From Nitrospira japonica (GTDB lineage: Bacteria > Nitrospirota > Nitrospiria > Nitrospirales > Nitrospiraceae): a stretch of 64,000 nucleotides of DNA. The number at the start of each line of letters is the position of its first letter. Positions within the stretch are counted from its first letter, which is position 1. Positions 30,453 to 40,190 of the stretch are shown one piece after another. The notes below the pieces were generated by a model. The model was not told where the DNA came from and ran no database searches. It saw only the letters and a program-made list of their open reading frames with translations. The stretch lies in the NCBI RefSeq assembly GCF_900169565.1, contig NZ_LT828648.1, positions 1,614,876 through 1,678,875 on the forward strand, written 5' to 3'. The translations under genes were made by a program, and so were the position numbers.

Positions 30453-31382
30453 GTGGGTGAACCTGGAATCGGGAAATTTTCTGAATCATTGAGGCATGTT
30501 TCGGTCATGCCAAATGAGATTGTTTCTTGGCTAATGCCAGGTCCCGATGCAATCGTGCTGGATTGCACGGTGGGATATTGTGGGCACGCGGAAAGCATTC
30601 TGAAATCGAGTGCGCCCAGTGGCCGAGTGATTGGAATAGATCGTGATCCCCAGGCGATTCATGCGTGCGAAGTGGAGTCCGCTCGCTTCGGGGGACGGCT
30701 CCAGTTGGTCAGGGGACATTTTGTTGATTTGAAACGGCATCTCGCCGATCGTGGTGTCGCACAAGTGAGCGGCGTGCTGTTTGATCTCGGGGTTTCGTCT
30801 CCCCAACTTGATGAGCCCGCTCGCGGGTTCAGTTTTCGGGCTCCTGGCCCCCTTGACATGCGGATGGATCAGTCCGTCGGAAGAACCGCAGCGGAGATCG
30901 TCAACCATGCGGATGAAGCGGATCTGGCCAAGATGATCTTCGAGTTCGGAGAAGAGCGGTTCTCCCGGCGGATCGCGCGGGCAATCGTGCGAGACCGGAC
31001 GCGAAAGCCGCTTGAAACGACCGAAGAACTGGTTGCGACCATCGAAGGCGCCGTTCCATCGTCATATCGGCGAGGCCGTCTCCACTGTGCGACGCGGACG
31101 TTTCAAGCGCTTCGCATCGCGGTCAATGAAGAGCTGGACTATCTGGAACCCGCATTGCGCGACGCCGCCGACGTGCTGAAGCCGGGAGGGCGGCTCTGCG
31201 TACTCTCATTCCACTCGCTTGAGGATCGCATCGTCAAACGGACATTCCGTTCGCTATCCGACGGACGCCTGACCATAAAAACGAAGAAACCCTTAAGGCC
31301 AACCGAGGAAGAGATGGCGCACAATCCACGGTCCAGAAGCGCGAAGCTTCGCGTCGCGGAACGAACTCACGAGGTGATGTGA
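30453..31382 (+). CDS. rsmH: 16S rRNA (cytosine1402-N4)-methyltransferase
   Basis: RsmH (MraW) methylates the N4 of C1402 in 16S rRNA using AdoMet. RHVSVMPNEIVSWL at the N-terminus, then VLDCTVGYCGHAESIL (AdoMet loop), SGVLFDLGVSSPQLD and RGFSF are diagnostic. The GTG at 30453 (309 aa) is preferred: the longest reading begins at a TTG that is itself the -35 box, so that start cannot be transcribed from this promoter. GGGAG lies 3 nt before the GTG. It is the first gene of the dcw cluster; mraZ, which normally precedes it, is absent. The stop overlaps ftsL (GTGA). Confidence 0.9.
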   Translation: MGEPGIGKFSESLRHVSVMPNEIVSWLMPGPDAIVLDCTVGYCGHAESILKSSAPSGRVIGIDRDPQAIHACEVESARFGGRLQLVRGHFVDLKRHLADRGVAQVSGVLFDLGVSSPQLDEPARGFSFRAPGPLDMRMDQSVGRTAAEIVNHADEADLAKMIFEFGEERFSRRIARAIVRDRTRKPLETTEELVATIEGAVPSSYRRGRLHCATRTFQALRIAVNEELDYLEPALRDAADVLKPGGRLCVLSFHSLEDRIVKRTFRSLSDGRLTIKTKKPLRPTEEEMAHNPRSRSAKLRVAERTHEVM

Positions 31383-31699
31383 CTATGAAAGCAATCATGA
31401 TGCTATTGGGGCTGGCGTTGGTCTTTCTCTTTGTCTGGGAGCGGGTAGACGTCGTTCGTCTTGGGTATCAGATCGAGCGATTGAAGGCCCAGAAGGTTCT
31501 GTTGGTGCGCGAGCGGGATCAGCTCCAGGTCAAGGTCTCGACACTTGCCGCTCCTGAGCGGATCGCCAGGGTGGCGACGGAGAAGCTCGGGCTGCTTCCG
31601 CCTCAGCAGGGCCAGGTTTTCCTGGTTCGTCAGCAGCAGGAGGCGCCGGTTCCTTCGTCGCCGGTTGTCGAGCAGATTCGAGTGGCACGCAACAATTAG
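31379..31699 (+). CDS. ftsL: cell division protein FtsL
   Basis: A 106-aa bitopic division protein, assigned by position and shape. After the start (GTG at 31379 overlapping rsmH; ATG at 31385 possible) there is one membrane segment (IMMLLGLALVFLFVW), then a coiled-coil with heptad Leu (RLGYQIERLKAQKVLLVRERDQL) and a short C-terminal tail. LAAPERIARVATEKLGLLPP is a common FtsL ending. It should pair with a DivIC/FtsB-type partner, which is not in this window, and act in septal wall synthesis with FtsI and FtsQ. Confidence 0.8.
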   Translation: MTMKAIMMLLGLALVFLFVWERVDVVRLGYQIERLKAQKVLLVRERDQLQVKVSTLAAPERIARVATEKLGLLPPQQGQVFLVRQQQEAPVPSSPVVEQIRVARNN

Positions 31700-31722
31700 C
31701 GGCTGGAGTTTGGGGAATAGTA

Positions 31723-33435
31723 ATGGGCACGTTTTCCCGGAGACGGTACGTCACGCTGTGCCTGCTCCTCGTGGGGTTTTGCGGCATCCTGGCTCGGCTG
31801 GTATCTCTGCAAGTCCTGCAGGCTGCGGAACTGACCGCCAAGGCGGACCGGCAGCACCAGAAGAGCGTCACCTTTGAAGGTGCGAGAGGTTCGGTGACAG
31901 ATCGCCACGGGAAGATGCTCGCAATGAATATGGAAGTGCCCTCGGTATTCGGGGTGCCGGCTGCACTGGAAAGTCCGTCTCGAACTGCGCGCTCCCTGTC
32001 CCCTGTTCTTCATGTGCGCCGCGATGAACTCGAGCGGAAATTGCGACAAGACAAAAGCTTCGTGTGGCTGGCCCGCAAAGTGGAGCCCGAACAGGGCCAA
32101 CGCTTGGAGCGTTTGTCCTTGGATGGTATCGGCGTGGTCATGGAAGGGCGGCGCTTCTATCCCAAAGGTCCGCTGCTTTCGCACGTCCTCGGATTCGCCG
32201 GCATGGATGGGCAGGGGCTGGAGGGCTTGGAACACCGCTACGAAAACCAGCTCCACGGCGAGAAGCGGGTCACCATTCTCCAGCGTGACGCACTGGGCCG
32301 CACGGTTTTCCCAAAGGGATTGGCCGAGAACCCTCCGATTCCGGGCAGCGCGCTCACGTTGACCATCGATGAAGTTATTCAATACATCGCCGAAAAAGAG
32401 CTGGAAGATGCCGTCACCCACGCTCATGCCAAGGGGGGTGCCATTATCGTGATGGAACCTCAGACCGGCGCCATCCTGGCCATGGCGGTCAACCCGCGGT
32501 TCGATCCCAACGCCGTCGGCGCATTGACGCCGGATCGCTGGCGTAACCGCGCATTGACCGACGTATATGAGCCCGGCTCTACGATGAAGGTGATTCTCGC
32601 GGCGGCAGCTCTTGAAGAGAAGGTCATGATGCCCGAGACCATGATCTTCGGGGAGAACGGTCGAATGACCGTGGCCAATACGGTCATCCACGATCACGAG
32701 AAAATGGGGTGGATGACCTTTGCGCAAATGATTCAGAAATCCAGCAACATCGGCGCGGCAAAAACGGGGATGGCGTTGGGCGAACAGCGGCTCTATCGAC
32801 ATCTCCAGGCATTCGGATTCGGGCAGCGGACTGATATTGACCTGCCCGGTGAGGTCAGCGGCCTGCTCAAAACTCCTAAAGATTGGGGGCGTCGATCCCT
32901 GGCGTCGATTTCCATGGGGCAGGAAATCGGTGTGACTCCGTTGCAATTGGTATCTGCCATTTCGGCACTCGCCAATAACGGCGTCATGATGAAGCCCTAT
33001 GTGGTGTCGGAGATCAGGGATGCGAAAGGTATGCTGCTGAAAGAGGTTATCCCCCAAGCGAAACGGCGGGTCGTATCCCCCGAAACCGCCAGGACCCTGA
33101 CGTCGCTACTGGAAGGTGTCGTCACGAACGGCACCGGGACGAAAGCGGCCATCCCGGGCTTTCGCGTGGCCGGCAAGACCGGCACGGCCCAGAAGGTCGA
33201 TCCGAAAACCGGAGCGTATTCGAATACGCTGCTGATTGCGTCGTTCGTCGGGTATGTGCCGGCCGATGCACCGAGGTTGGCGATCGCCGTCATTATCGAT
33301 GAGCCTCAGGGGGAATCCTGGGGAGGGGTCGTTTCCGCTCCCGTGTTCCGGCGGGTGGGCGAACAGGTTCTGACGTATCTGGGCGTGTCGAGAGACGATC
33401 AGGTCAAGATCGCCTCCGCTGGGGCGTATGATTGA
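31723..33435 (+). CDS. ftsI: peptidoglycan D,D-transpeptidase FtsI (PBP3)
   Basis: A 570-aa class B penicillin-binding protein that cross-links septal peptidoglycan. An N-terminal membrane anchor (YVTLCLLLVGFCGILARLV) is followed by the PBP dimer domain (RGSVTDRHGKMLAMN) and the transpeptidase domain. The active-site motifs are SxxK at Ser286-Lys289, SSN at 340-342 and KTGT at 485-488. There is no PASTA domain. It lies between ftsL and murE; murE starts 8 nt before its stop. Confidence 0.93.
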   Translation: MGTFSRRRYVTLCLLLVGFCGILARLVSLQVLQAAELTAKADRQHQKSVTFEGARGSVTDRHGKMLAMNMEVPSVFGVPAALESPSRTARSLSPVLHVRRDELERKLRQDKSFVWLARKVEPEQGQRLERLSLDGIGVVMEGRRFYPKGPLLSHVLGFAGMDGQGLEGLEHRYENQLHGEKRVTILQRDALGRTVFPKGLAENPPIPGSALTLTIDEVIQYIAEKELEDAVTHAHAKGGAIIVMEPQTGAILAMAVNPRFDPNAVGALTPDRWRNRALTDVYEPGSTMKVILAAAALEEKVMMPETMIFGENGRMTVANTVIHDHEKMGWMTFAQMIQKSSNIGAAKTGMALGEQRLYRHLQAFGFGQRTDIDLPGEVSGLLKTPKDWGRRSLASISMGQEIGVTPLQLVSAISALANNGVMMKPYVVSEIRDAKGMLLKEVIPQAKRRVVSPETARTLTSLLEGVVTNGTGTKAAIPGFRVAGKTGTAQKVDPKTGAYSNTLLIASFVGYVPADAPRLAIAVIIDEPQGESWGGVVSAPVFRRVGEQVLTYLGVSRDDQVKIASAGAYD

Positions 33436-34957
33436 TGGACGCGAGGATCCAGTCATGACGGTGGAGGACCTCGTCTCGGCGGCGCGCGGACAGATGGAGA
33501 TCCTGGAGCAGCGCGGCGATCTGCGTGTGCCCATCGGCGTGGTGACGGATGATTCGAGGGCGGTGGTGCCCGGCAGTCTCTTCGTGGCGGTCAAGGGGGA
33601 ACGGGTCGACGGACATGAATTCGTGGCGAAGGCATTGCACGATGGTGCGGCAGGGGTGATTGCGCAATCCCCCGTGGATACGGGGATCATTCCGCTCGTT
33701 CGCGTCGCCGATTCGCGAAAGGCGCTGGGCATCATCGGCAGCCGGTTCTATGGGGATCCGTCTTCGAGATTGACGATGGTCGGCGTCACAGGGACCAACG
33801 GTAAAACGACCACGACCTACTTGTGCAAGGCGCTCCTGGAAGGCATCGGGCGACAAGTCGGGTTGATCGGCACGGTTGCCTATCAGATTGGAGAGGAAGT
33901 CATCCCCGCCTCGCACACGACTCCTGGTGCGCTCACTTTGCAGGGGCTTTTGGCAAGAATGCTCAAGGCGGGATTGAATGCCGTGGCGATGGAAGTCTCT
34001 TCCCATGCATTGGCCCTGGACCGCACGGCCGGCTGCGAATACGACGTCGCGGTCTTCACCAATCTGACCCAGGATCATCTGGATTTTCATTCGACGATGG
34101 AAGAGTACTTTCAGAGCAAATTGAAACTCTTCACGGAGTTGGGTCGCGGCAGAAAATCAGGCCAGCGCGCGGTGGTCAACATGGACGATCCTCGAGGATC
34201 TCAGGTGCGTGCTGCGTGCCGAGTGCCAGTCTGGGGATACGGCATGACCGGAACCCCGGAAATCAAGGCCGAGCAGGTCAAGCTGTCTCTCAACGGTACG
34301 AATTTTATGGCCGCGACTCCGGCCGGGACGTTTCCCGTGGACAGTCGATTGGTGGGTGAACACAACGTCTACAACCTATTGGGAGCGATCGGTGTGGCGT
34401 TGCATGCCGGGGCGACCTGCGAACAAGTGCGCGAAGCGGTCACGCAGGTCAACAACGTTCCGGGACGGTTCGAACGGGTGTCGGCCGGTCAAGATTTTAC
34501 CGTGGTCGTGGATTACGCCCATACGGAAGACGCGCTGAGACGATTGCTGGCGGCGGCGCATGAACTCAAGACCCATCGGATCATCACGGTATTCGGATGT
34601 GGCGGCGACCGTGATCGGGGAAAGCGTCCGAAGATGGGCCGCGCGGCAGTAGAATACAGCGACGTAGTCATCCTCACATCAGACAATCCACGCACCGAAG
34701 ATCCTCTGGCCATTCTGCGCGAAGTTGAGGTGGGCGTCCATGAGGCGCTCCAGCGGCGCAAGGACGTGGAATATCATCTTATAGCCGACCGGCGCGATGC
34801 GATCGCGACGGCGGTTCGGATGGCTCGTTCCGGGGACATGATGCTTATCGCCGGCAAGGGCCACGAGGACTATCAAATCATCGGAACGACGAAGATTCAT
34901 TTTGACGATCGCGAAGTCGCACGGGAAGCCATTCGGCACTTAAGGGATTGCGCGTGA
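33428..34957 (+). CDS. murE: UDP-MurNAc-tripeptide ligase MurE
   Basis: A 509-aa Mur ligase. It adds the third residue to UDP-MurNAc-L-Ala-D-Glu. Motifs: TDDSRAVVPGSLFVAVKG in the N-terminal domain, ATP loop GTNGKTTTT beginning at Gly122 (Lys126), and DNPR at 419-422. The last is the signature of meso-diaminopimelate-adding enzymes, giving a Gram-negative-type stem peptide. The start at 33428 overlaps ftsI; an ATG at 33455, with GAGGA before it, is an alternative giving 500 aa. Confidence 0.93.
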   Translation: MIDGREDPVMTVEDLVSAARGQMEILEQRGDLRVPIGVVTDDSRAVVPGSLFVAVKGERVDGHEFVAKALHDGAAGVIAQSPVDTGIIPLVRVADSRKALGIIGSRFYGDPSSRLTMVGVTGTNGKTTTTYLCKALLEGIGRQVGLIGTVAYQIGEEVIPASHTTPGALTLQGLLARMLKAGLNAVAMEVSSHALALDRTAGCEYDVAVFTNLTQDHLDFHSTMEEYFQSKLKLFTELGRGRKSGQRAVVNMDDPRGSQVRAACRVPVWGYGMTGTPEIKAEQVKLSLNGTNFMAATPAGTFPVDSRLVGEHNVYNLLGAIGVALHAGATCEQVREAVTQVNNVPGRFERVSAGQDFTVVVDYAHTEDALRRLLAAAHELKTHRIITVFGCGGDRDRGKRPKMGRAAVEYSDVVILTSDNPRTEDPLAILREVEVGVHEALQRRKDVEYHLIADRRDAIATAVRMARSGDMMLIAGKGHEDYQIIGTTKIHFDDREVAREAIRHLRDCA

Positions 34958-36441
34958 ACGTCCAGCACGACGGACGATGGAGGGATGGGGACCCGCCTAT
35001 GGCGCTTTTTACGATCGAAGAGTTGCGGGAAGTCATCAGCGTCAAGGTCTTGGCTGGCGAGGCCGCGCCGTCGGCCAAGCGACGAATCAGAAATATCGGC
35101 ACCGATTCGAGATCGATCGGGCGGGGGGATCTCTTCGTGGCCCTGCAGGGCGAACGGTTCGACGGCCACGAGTTTGTGGCCACGGCCTTCGCGCAAGGCG
35201 CCATCGGCGCCATCGTTCACGACCAATATCGTCCTCCCGTTTCCAAACGCCAGGACCGTCGGCCGGTCCCGTTTCTGCTGGGGGTTCGTGATCCGCTGTT
35301 TGCGTATCAGCAGTTGGCGATGCATCACCGGAGCCGGTTCGAGATTCCGGTCGTCGCCGTCACGGGCAGCAACGGCAAGACGACGACCAAGGAGATGACG
35401 GCCGCCGTGCTGGGGCATCGGTGGCGGACGTTGAAGACCGAGGGCAATTACAATAATCGGATCGGAGTTCCCCACACGTTATTCCGATTGACGAAGCGGC
35501 ATCAAGCGGCGGTCATTGAAATGGGTGTGGACGCGCGCGGGCAGACCACGCGATTGTGCGAGATCGTCCGGCCGACGATCGGCATCATCACCAATATCGG
35601 GCCGGACCATCTGGAGTTCTTCGGAAGCATGGAAGGATCGGCCCAGGCTAAGGCGGAGCTGCTGGATCTGCTCTCCGCAGATGGCACGGCTGTGTTAAAC
35701 GCCGACGATCCGTATTTCGACTATTTGGCGTCGCGTGCACGTTCCCGCGTCGTGTCGTTCGGCCTGTCGGACAAGGCCGATGTGCGCGCGACGCGTGTGA
35801 CGTCCGATGTCAAGAGAGGAACCAAGTTCGACCTGCTGCTGCCGGGCAAGGGCCGTCCCATCGGCGTGACCATGAAGGTTCATGGCACCCACAATGTGCT
35901 CAACGCACTTGCCGCGGCCGCGACCGGTTTTGCATTGAATTTGTCGGGGGCCATCATTTCGGAAGGATTGGCCACGTTCCGTCCGGCCGCAATGCGTTCG
36001 CAGATCGTGGCGCACCATGGCGTCCAGATCATCAACGACTGCTACAACGCCAATCCCGCTTCAATGAAAGCCGCGATCGAGCTGCTGGCGACCTGGACGC
36101 CGTCACGGGCACGGGTGGCGGTGCTCGGGGACATGCTGGAACTGGGCACCCAAACCAAAGCGCTGCATCGCGAGGTCGGAGCGTATCTGGCCCGCCGCGA
36201 CGTCTCCCGCTTGATTGCGTGCGGATCTTTGGGGCGGGAAATCGCCGAGGGAGCCAGGCAGGGCGGCATGTCCGGAACCGCCGTCGCCGAAGTCGGCGAT
36301 GCGGTCGCCGCCGCCGATCTTCTCAGGGCTGAGGTCCGGCAGGGTGACGTGGTGCTGGTCAAAGCTTCACGCGGCATGAAGATGGAACAGGTCGTTCAGA
36401 GACTGACCGGTATGCGAGCGGTGACGAAAGAGGCTTCGTAG
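34954..36441 (+). CDS. murF: UDP-MurNAc-tripeptide:D-Ala-D-Ala ligase MurF
   Basis: A 495-aa Mur ligase that adds D-Ala-D-Ala to complete UDP-MurNAc-pentapeptide. MALFTIEEL begins the folded part, then TDSRSIGRGDLFVALQGERFDGH and the ATP loop VTGSNGKTTTKEM. NDCYNANPASMKAAIELL near residue 350 is diagnostic of MurF. The GTG at 34954 overlaps the murE stop (GTGA) and has AGGGA 6 nt upstream, so I prefer it; an ATG at 34999 would remove 15 residues that lie outside the domain. Confidence 0.92.
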   Translation: MNVQHDGRWRDGDPPMALFTIEELREVISVKVLAGEAAPSAKRRIRNIGTDSRSIGRGDLFVALQGERFDGHEFVATAFAQGAIGAIVHDQYRPPVSKRQDRRPVPFLLGVRDPLFAYQQLAMHHRSRFEIPVVAVTGSNGKTTTKEMTAAVLGHRWRTLKTEGNYNNRIGVPHTLFRLTKRHQAAVIEMGVDARGQTTRLCEIVRPTIGIITNIGPDHLEFFGSMEGSAQAKAELLDLLSADGTAVLNADDPYFDYLASRARSRVVSFGLSDKADVRATRVTSDVKRGTKFDLLLPGKGRPIGVTMKVHGTHNVLNALAAAATGFALNLSGAIISEGLATFRPAAMRSQIVAHHGVQIINDCYNANPASMKAAIELLATWTPSRARVAVLGDMLELGTQTKALHREVGAYLARRDVSRLIACGSLGREIAEGARQGGMSGTAVAEVGDAVAAADLLRAEVRQGDVVLVKASRGMKMEQVVQRLTGMRAVTKEAS

Positions 36442-36472
36442 GAGTGCAGGTTCGCTCCTGTCGAAAGGGTGC

Positions 36473-37549
36473 ATGCTCTACATCTGGCTGTATCCGTTTC
36501 ATACGGAATATTCGTTTCTGAACGTGTTTCGGTATCTGAGTTTCCGCATCATCTATGCGGCGGTTACGGCCTTTCTTATCGCCTTCGTTCTGGCGCCGTG
36601 GCTGATCAGGAAATTGCAGGAGATCAAGCTCGGTCAGCAAATCCGTGACGATGGGCCCAAGCGGCATTTGGCGAAAAGCGGGACGCCCACCATGGGCGGA
36701 TTGCTGATTATTTTTGCGGTGCTGCTGTCGACATTGCTCTGGGCCGACATCACTCGGCCGTATGTCTGGCTCGTGATGATCGCGACGCTGGGCTTTGGCG
36801 CTATCGGGTTTGCTGACGACTATCTGAAATTCATCAAGGCTCGCTCAAGAGGGTTGACGGCCGGGCAAAAGTTCAGCGCGCAGGTCGGTATTGCCCTCCT
36901 GATCGCAGTGGCACTCTATTTTACGCCGGGCTACACCACGAAGCTGAGCGTGCCGTTTTTTAAGAACATCATGCCGGACCTCGGCTGGTTTTATATCGTC
37001 TTCGTCGTCCTGGTGATCGTAGGGAGTTCCAACGCGGTCAATCTGACCGATGGGTTGGACGGGTTGGCCATCGGCCCTGTCATGATCGCATCCCTCGCCT
37101 ATACCATCGTCGCGTATGTGGCCGGTCATCGGATCATGTCGGACTATCTCCTGATTCCACACATAGACGGAGCAGGAGAAATCGCGATATTCACGGCTGC
37201 GATCCTGGGATCGAGCTTGGGGTTTCTCTGGTTCAACGCGTATCCCGCCACCGTATTCATGGGCGACGTCGGTTCGTTGCCCCTCGGGGCGGCCCTCGGT
37301 ACCGTGGCCGTGATCAGCAAGCATGAACTGCTGTTGCTCATGGTAGGCGGCGTCTTTGTCATCGAGGCGATTTCCGTCATCTTTCAAGTCCTGTCGTTCA
37401 AGTCTCGAGGTAAACGCATTTTTCTGATGGCGCCGATCCACCATCATTTCGAGATGAAGGGCTGGGAAGAGCCGAAAGTCGTGGTCCGTCTGTGGATCAT
37501 CGCGATCCTTCTCGCGTTGCTGAGCCTGAGTACGTTGAAGCTGCGGTGA
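36473..37549 (+). CDS. mraY: phospho-MurNAc-pentapeptide transferase MraY
   Basis: A 358-aa ten-TM enzyme that makes lipid I from UDP-MurNAc-pentapeptide and undecaprenyl phosphate. [17 protein letters not shown] (about residues 106-122) holds the paired Asp; [10 protein letters not shown] near 190 is the second Asp motif; [11 protein letters not shown] and [12 protein letters not shown] near the C-terminus are the third and the HHH motif. All conserved positions are intact. The murD start overlaps its stop (GTGA). Confidence 0.95.
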   Translation: MLYIWLYPFHTEYSFLNVFRYLSFRIIYAAVTAFLIAFVLAPWLIRKLQEIKLGQQIRDDGPKRHLAKSGTPTMGGLLIIFAVLLSTLLWADITRPYVWLVMIATLGFGAIGFADDYLKFIKARSRGLTAGQKFSAQVGIALLIAVALYFTPGYTTKLSVPFFKNIMPDLGWFYIVFVVLVIVGSSNAVNLTDGLDGLAIGPVMIASLAYTIVAYVAGHRIMSDYLLIPHIDGAGEIAIFTAAILGSSLGFLWFNAYPATVFMGDVGSLPLGAALGTVAVISKHELLLLMVGGVFVIEAISVIFQVLSFKSRGKRIFLMAPIHHHFEMKGWEEPKVVVRLWIIAILLALLSLSTLKLR

Positions 37550-38964
37550 GTCTCATGGTGGGAGCCGATCAAACGAGTCTTGCGGGCGCGCGCGTCACGG
37601 TCATGGGATTAGCGCGCAGCGGCGTCGCGGCCTGCCGGCTGCTGCAGGAGGTCGGCGCTCGTGTCACCGTGTCGGACCGAAAGGAACCTGGCGAGCTTCA
37701 GTCGGCGCTCGGGGACATCGATCTCGGTGCCGTGCAGGTGACCGTCGGGCCGAGCTATGAATCGTCCCTCGAGGGAGCCGATCTGGTGGTCATCAGTCCC
37801 GGTGTGCCCTACCGGATGGAAGCACTTGAGCGCGTCCGCCGGCGTGGAGTTGGAGTGATCAGTGAGTTGGAATTGGCATCGCGGTTCCTCGCTGCACCGA
37901 TGCTGGCCGTGACCGGAACGAACGGCAAGAGCACGACCGTGACCTTGATCGGGAAAATACTCGCGGAACAGGGCAAACGTGTGTTCGTCGGAGGGAATCT
38001 CGGCACGGCTCTCAGCGATGCGGCATGGGCGGCCGTGAAAGCGAAAAAGGAAGGGCGTGCGGATCCCTTCGATTATCTGGTCGTGGAAGTCTCGAGCTTT
38101 CAGTTGGAGACAGTCGATCGATTCCATCCGTGGATCGCGGGCATCCTCAACGTCACCGTCGATCATCAGGATCGCTACGATTCCTTGGACGATTACCTCG
38201 AGGCGAAAGCCAGAATTTTCGAGAATCAATCGCCGGAGGATTATGCGCTCCTCAATCTGGATGATCCCAGGGTTTCGAGGCTCGGAGGGCGGATCCGTTC
38301 TCGCCGCATCGGCTTCACCAGAGCGGGAACGCTCGGCCTGGGTGCCGACCAGGGGACCTTTCTAGACGGCGACACCATCGTGACGACGGTGACCGGTTCG
38401 CGCCAGACGATTTGCCGGACGAGAGAAATTCGGATGTTGGGAAGCCACAATGTGGAAAATGTCATGGCGGCGTCGACCTATGCCGCGCTGTGCGGCTGTT
38501 CGCCCGATGTCATCAGGAAAACCGTGACGGCCTTTCCCGGTCTCGAGCACGCATTGGAATTTGTCCGCGAACGCCGCGGCGTCCGCTTCGTCAATGATTC
38601 GAAGGGAACGAACGTCGATGCCACGCTGAAGGCGCTTGAGGGCATCGATCATCCAATTTGGTTGATCGCCGGGGGCCGTGACAAAGGGGGGGATTTCTCG
38701 CGCCTCACCGACGCCGTCCGGCGACGAGTCACGCACGCGATTCTTATCGGGGAGGCGGCGCCGGTTCTCCGGCAAGCCTGGCACGGCGCGGTGAAGATGA
38801 GCGAGGCCGGTTCCCTGCGTGAGGCCGTCCAATATGCGGCACGGGAATCCTCGGCCGGCGATGTCGTCCTGCTTTCGCCAGCCTGCGCCAGCTTCGACAT
38901 GTTCAGGGACTATCAAGACCGGGGCCGCCAATTCAAGGAAGTCGTTCTGTCCTTACCGGCCTAG
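37546..38964 (+). CDS. murD: UDP-MurNAc-L-alanine:D-glutamate ligase MurD
   Basis: A 472-aa Mur ligase adding D-Glu. [17 protein letters not shown] is the N-terminal Rossmann fold and [16 protein letters not shown] the ATP loop. Downstream, EVSSFQLE and [15 protein letters not shown] are MurD-specific patterns. The GTG at 37546 overlaps the mraY stop; an ATG at 37555 is three codons in and equally sensible. The last residues ([19 protein letters not shown]) are the usual C-terminal MurD signature. Confidence 0.94.
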   Translation: MSLMVGADQTSLAGARVTVMGLARSGVAACRLLQEVGARVTVSDRKEPGELQSALGDIDLGAVQVTVGPSYESSLEGADLVVISPGVPYRMEALERVRRRGVGVISELELASRFLAAPMLAVTGTNGKSTTVTLIGKILAEQGKRVFVGGNLGTALSDAAWAAVKAKKEGRADPFDYLVVEVSSFQLETVDRFHPWIAGILNVTVDHQDRYDSLDDYLEAKARIFENQSPEDYALLNLDDPRVSRLGGRIRSRRIGFTRAGTLGLGADQGTFLDGDTIVTTVTGSRQTICRTREIRMLGSHNVENVMAASTYAALCGCSPDVIRKTVTAFPGLEHALEFVRERRGVRFVNDSKGTNVDATLKALEGIDHPIWLIAGGRDKGGDFSRLTDAVRRRVTHAILIGEAAPVLRQAWHGAVKMSEAGSLREAVQYAARESSAGDVVLLSPACASFDMFRDYQDRGRQFKEVVLSLPA

Positions 38965-38996
38965 TGGGCACGACTTGGGAGGAGTGAAACAACACG

Positions 38997-40190
38997 ATGG
39001 CATCGCGGTCTGCGGGGACGTTGTCGTTGCCATGGCAGGCAGCCGGCCAACGGTCGGCAAAGCAGCGTGTGCCCATGGATCACACCCTGCTGGTTGTGAC
39101 CCTCACCTTGGCATTGGTGGGCTTGGTCATGGTGTTCAGTGCCAGCGCGATTATGGCGGCAAACCGTTTCCAGGATCCGGAGTTTTTTCTCAAGCGTCAG
39201 GTCGCCTGGCTTGGGATGGGTGTGCTCATGATGCACGCGATGTCGCGCGTCGACTACCTGCTGTGGAAGAAGCTGGCGATTCCCATCCTGATTTGTATGG
39301 TCTTGCTGCTGATCGTCGTGCTGATTCCGGGAGTCGGCGTCGTGACAAAGGGGGCGAGGCGGTGGCTCCGGGCCGGACCAATTTCGATGCAGCCGGCGGA
39401 AATGGTCAAGCTCACGGCCGTCATCTATTTGGCCTACTATCTGACGAAGAAGAAGGACAAGATCGCCCTATTTGGCTCGGGATTGTTGCCGGTACTGATC
39501 GTGATGGGGATTCTGAGCGGTCTTGTGTTGCTTCAGCCCGATTTAGGGACGGTCGTTGTCATGGGATTGGTGGCTGTTGGACTGCTGTTTCTCGGCGGGG
39601 CCAAGGTGTCCCATCTGGCCAGTCTGGCACTCTGCGCGGTCCCGGTGATGGCCGCCCTTGTGCTGGGGTCGAGCTATCGACGGCAGCGATTGATGACGTT
39701 CCTGGCTCCGTGGAAAGACGCATCGGATGCGGGCTTCCAAATCACCCAGTCGTTCCTGGCCTTCGGCAGCGGCGGGCCGTTCGGCGTGGGTTTGGGCGAA
39801 GGAAAGCAGAAGCTGTTTTTCCTTCCGGAAGCTCATACGGATTTCGTCCTCGCCCTCGTCGGAGAGGAATTGGGGCTGGCCGGGACGGCGACCGTCATCC
39901 TGTTGTTTGCGGTCTTTGTGTGGCGAGGCTTTGTGATCGCCGCCCGGGCCCGCGCTCCGTTCGGCAGGTTTCTCGGCCTGGGTATTACCCTTTTGATCGG
40001 GATTCAGGCGCTGGTCAATGCCGCGGTCGCGACCGGCATGCTGCCGACAAAGGGATTGACCTTGCCGTTCGTGAGCTACGGCGGATCATCGCTGATCGTG
40101 AATTTTGTCGGCGTGGGCATCCTGTTGAGTATTTCCCGGGATCGCCATGCCGGAGGCAGCAAAGGCGGGCGTGGTGAGTTGGATCACTGA
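38997..40190 (+). CDS. ftsW: septal peptidoglycan glycosyltransferase FtsW
   Basis: A 397-aa SEDS-family glycosyltransferase with about ten membrane segments, acting with FtsI to polymerise septal glycan strands. GARRWLRAGPISMQPAEMVK (about residues 117-136) and QPDLGTVVVM are SEDS signatures. FVLALVGEELGLAG and TGMLPTKGLTLPFVSYGGSS hold the conserved C-terminal motifs. About 30 polar residues precede the first TM. Its stop shares one base with the murG ATG (TGATG). Confidence 0.94.
   Translation: MASRSAGTLSLPWQAAGQRSAKQRVPMDHTLLVVTLTLALVGLVMVFSASAIMAANRFQDPEFFLKRQVAWLGMGVLMMHAMSRVDYLLWKKLAIPILICMVLLLIVVLIPGVGVVTKGARRWLRAGPISMQPAEMVKLTAVIYLAYYLTKKKDKIALFGSGLLPVLIVMGILSGLVLLQPDLGTVVVMGLVAVGLLFLGGAKVSHLASLALCAVPVMAALVLGSSYRRQRLMTFLAPWKDASDAGFQITQSFLAFGSGGPFGVGLGEGKQKLFFLPEAHTDFVLALVGEELGLAGTATVILLFAVFVWRGFVIAARARAPFGRFLGLGITLLIGIQALVNAAVATGMLPTKGLTLPFVSYGGSSLIVNFVGVGILLSISRDRHAGGSKGGRGELDH

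Noticed and set aside
31696-33057. 453-codon open frame antisense to ftsI
   Set aside because: FtsI motifs are complete on the plus strand; the antisense frame has no domain.
38819-40177. 452-codon plus-strand frame overlapping murD and ftsW
   Set aside because: Both overlapped genes have full family motifs in another frame; this frame is Gly/Arg-rich noise.
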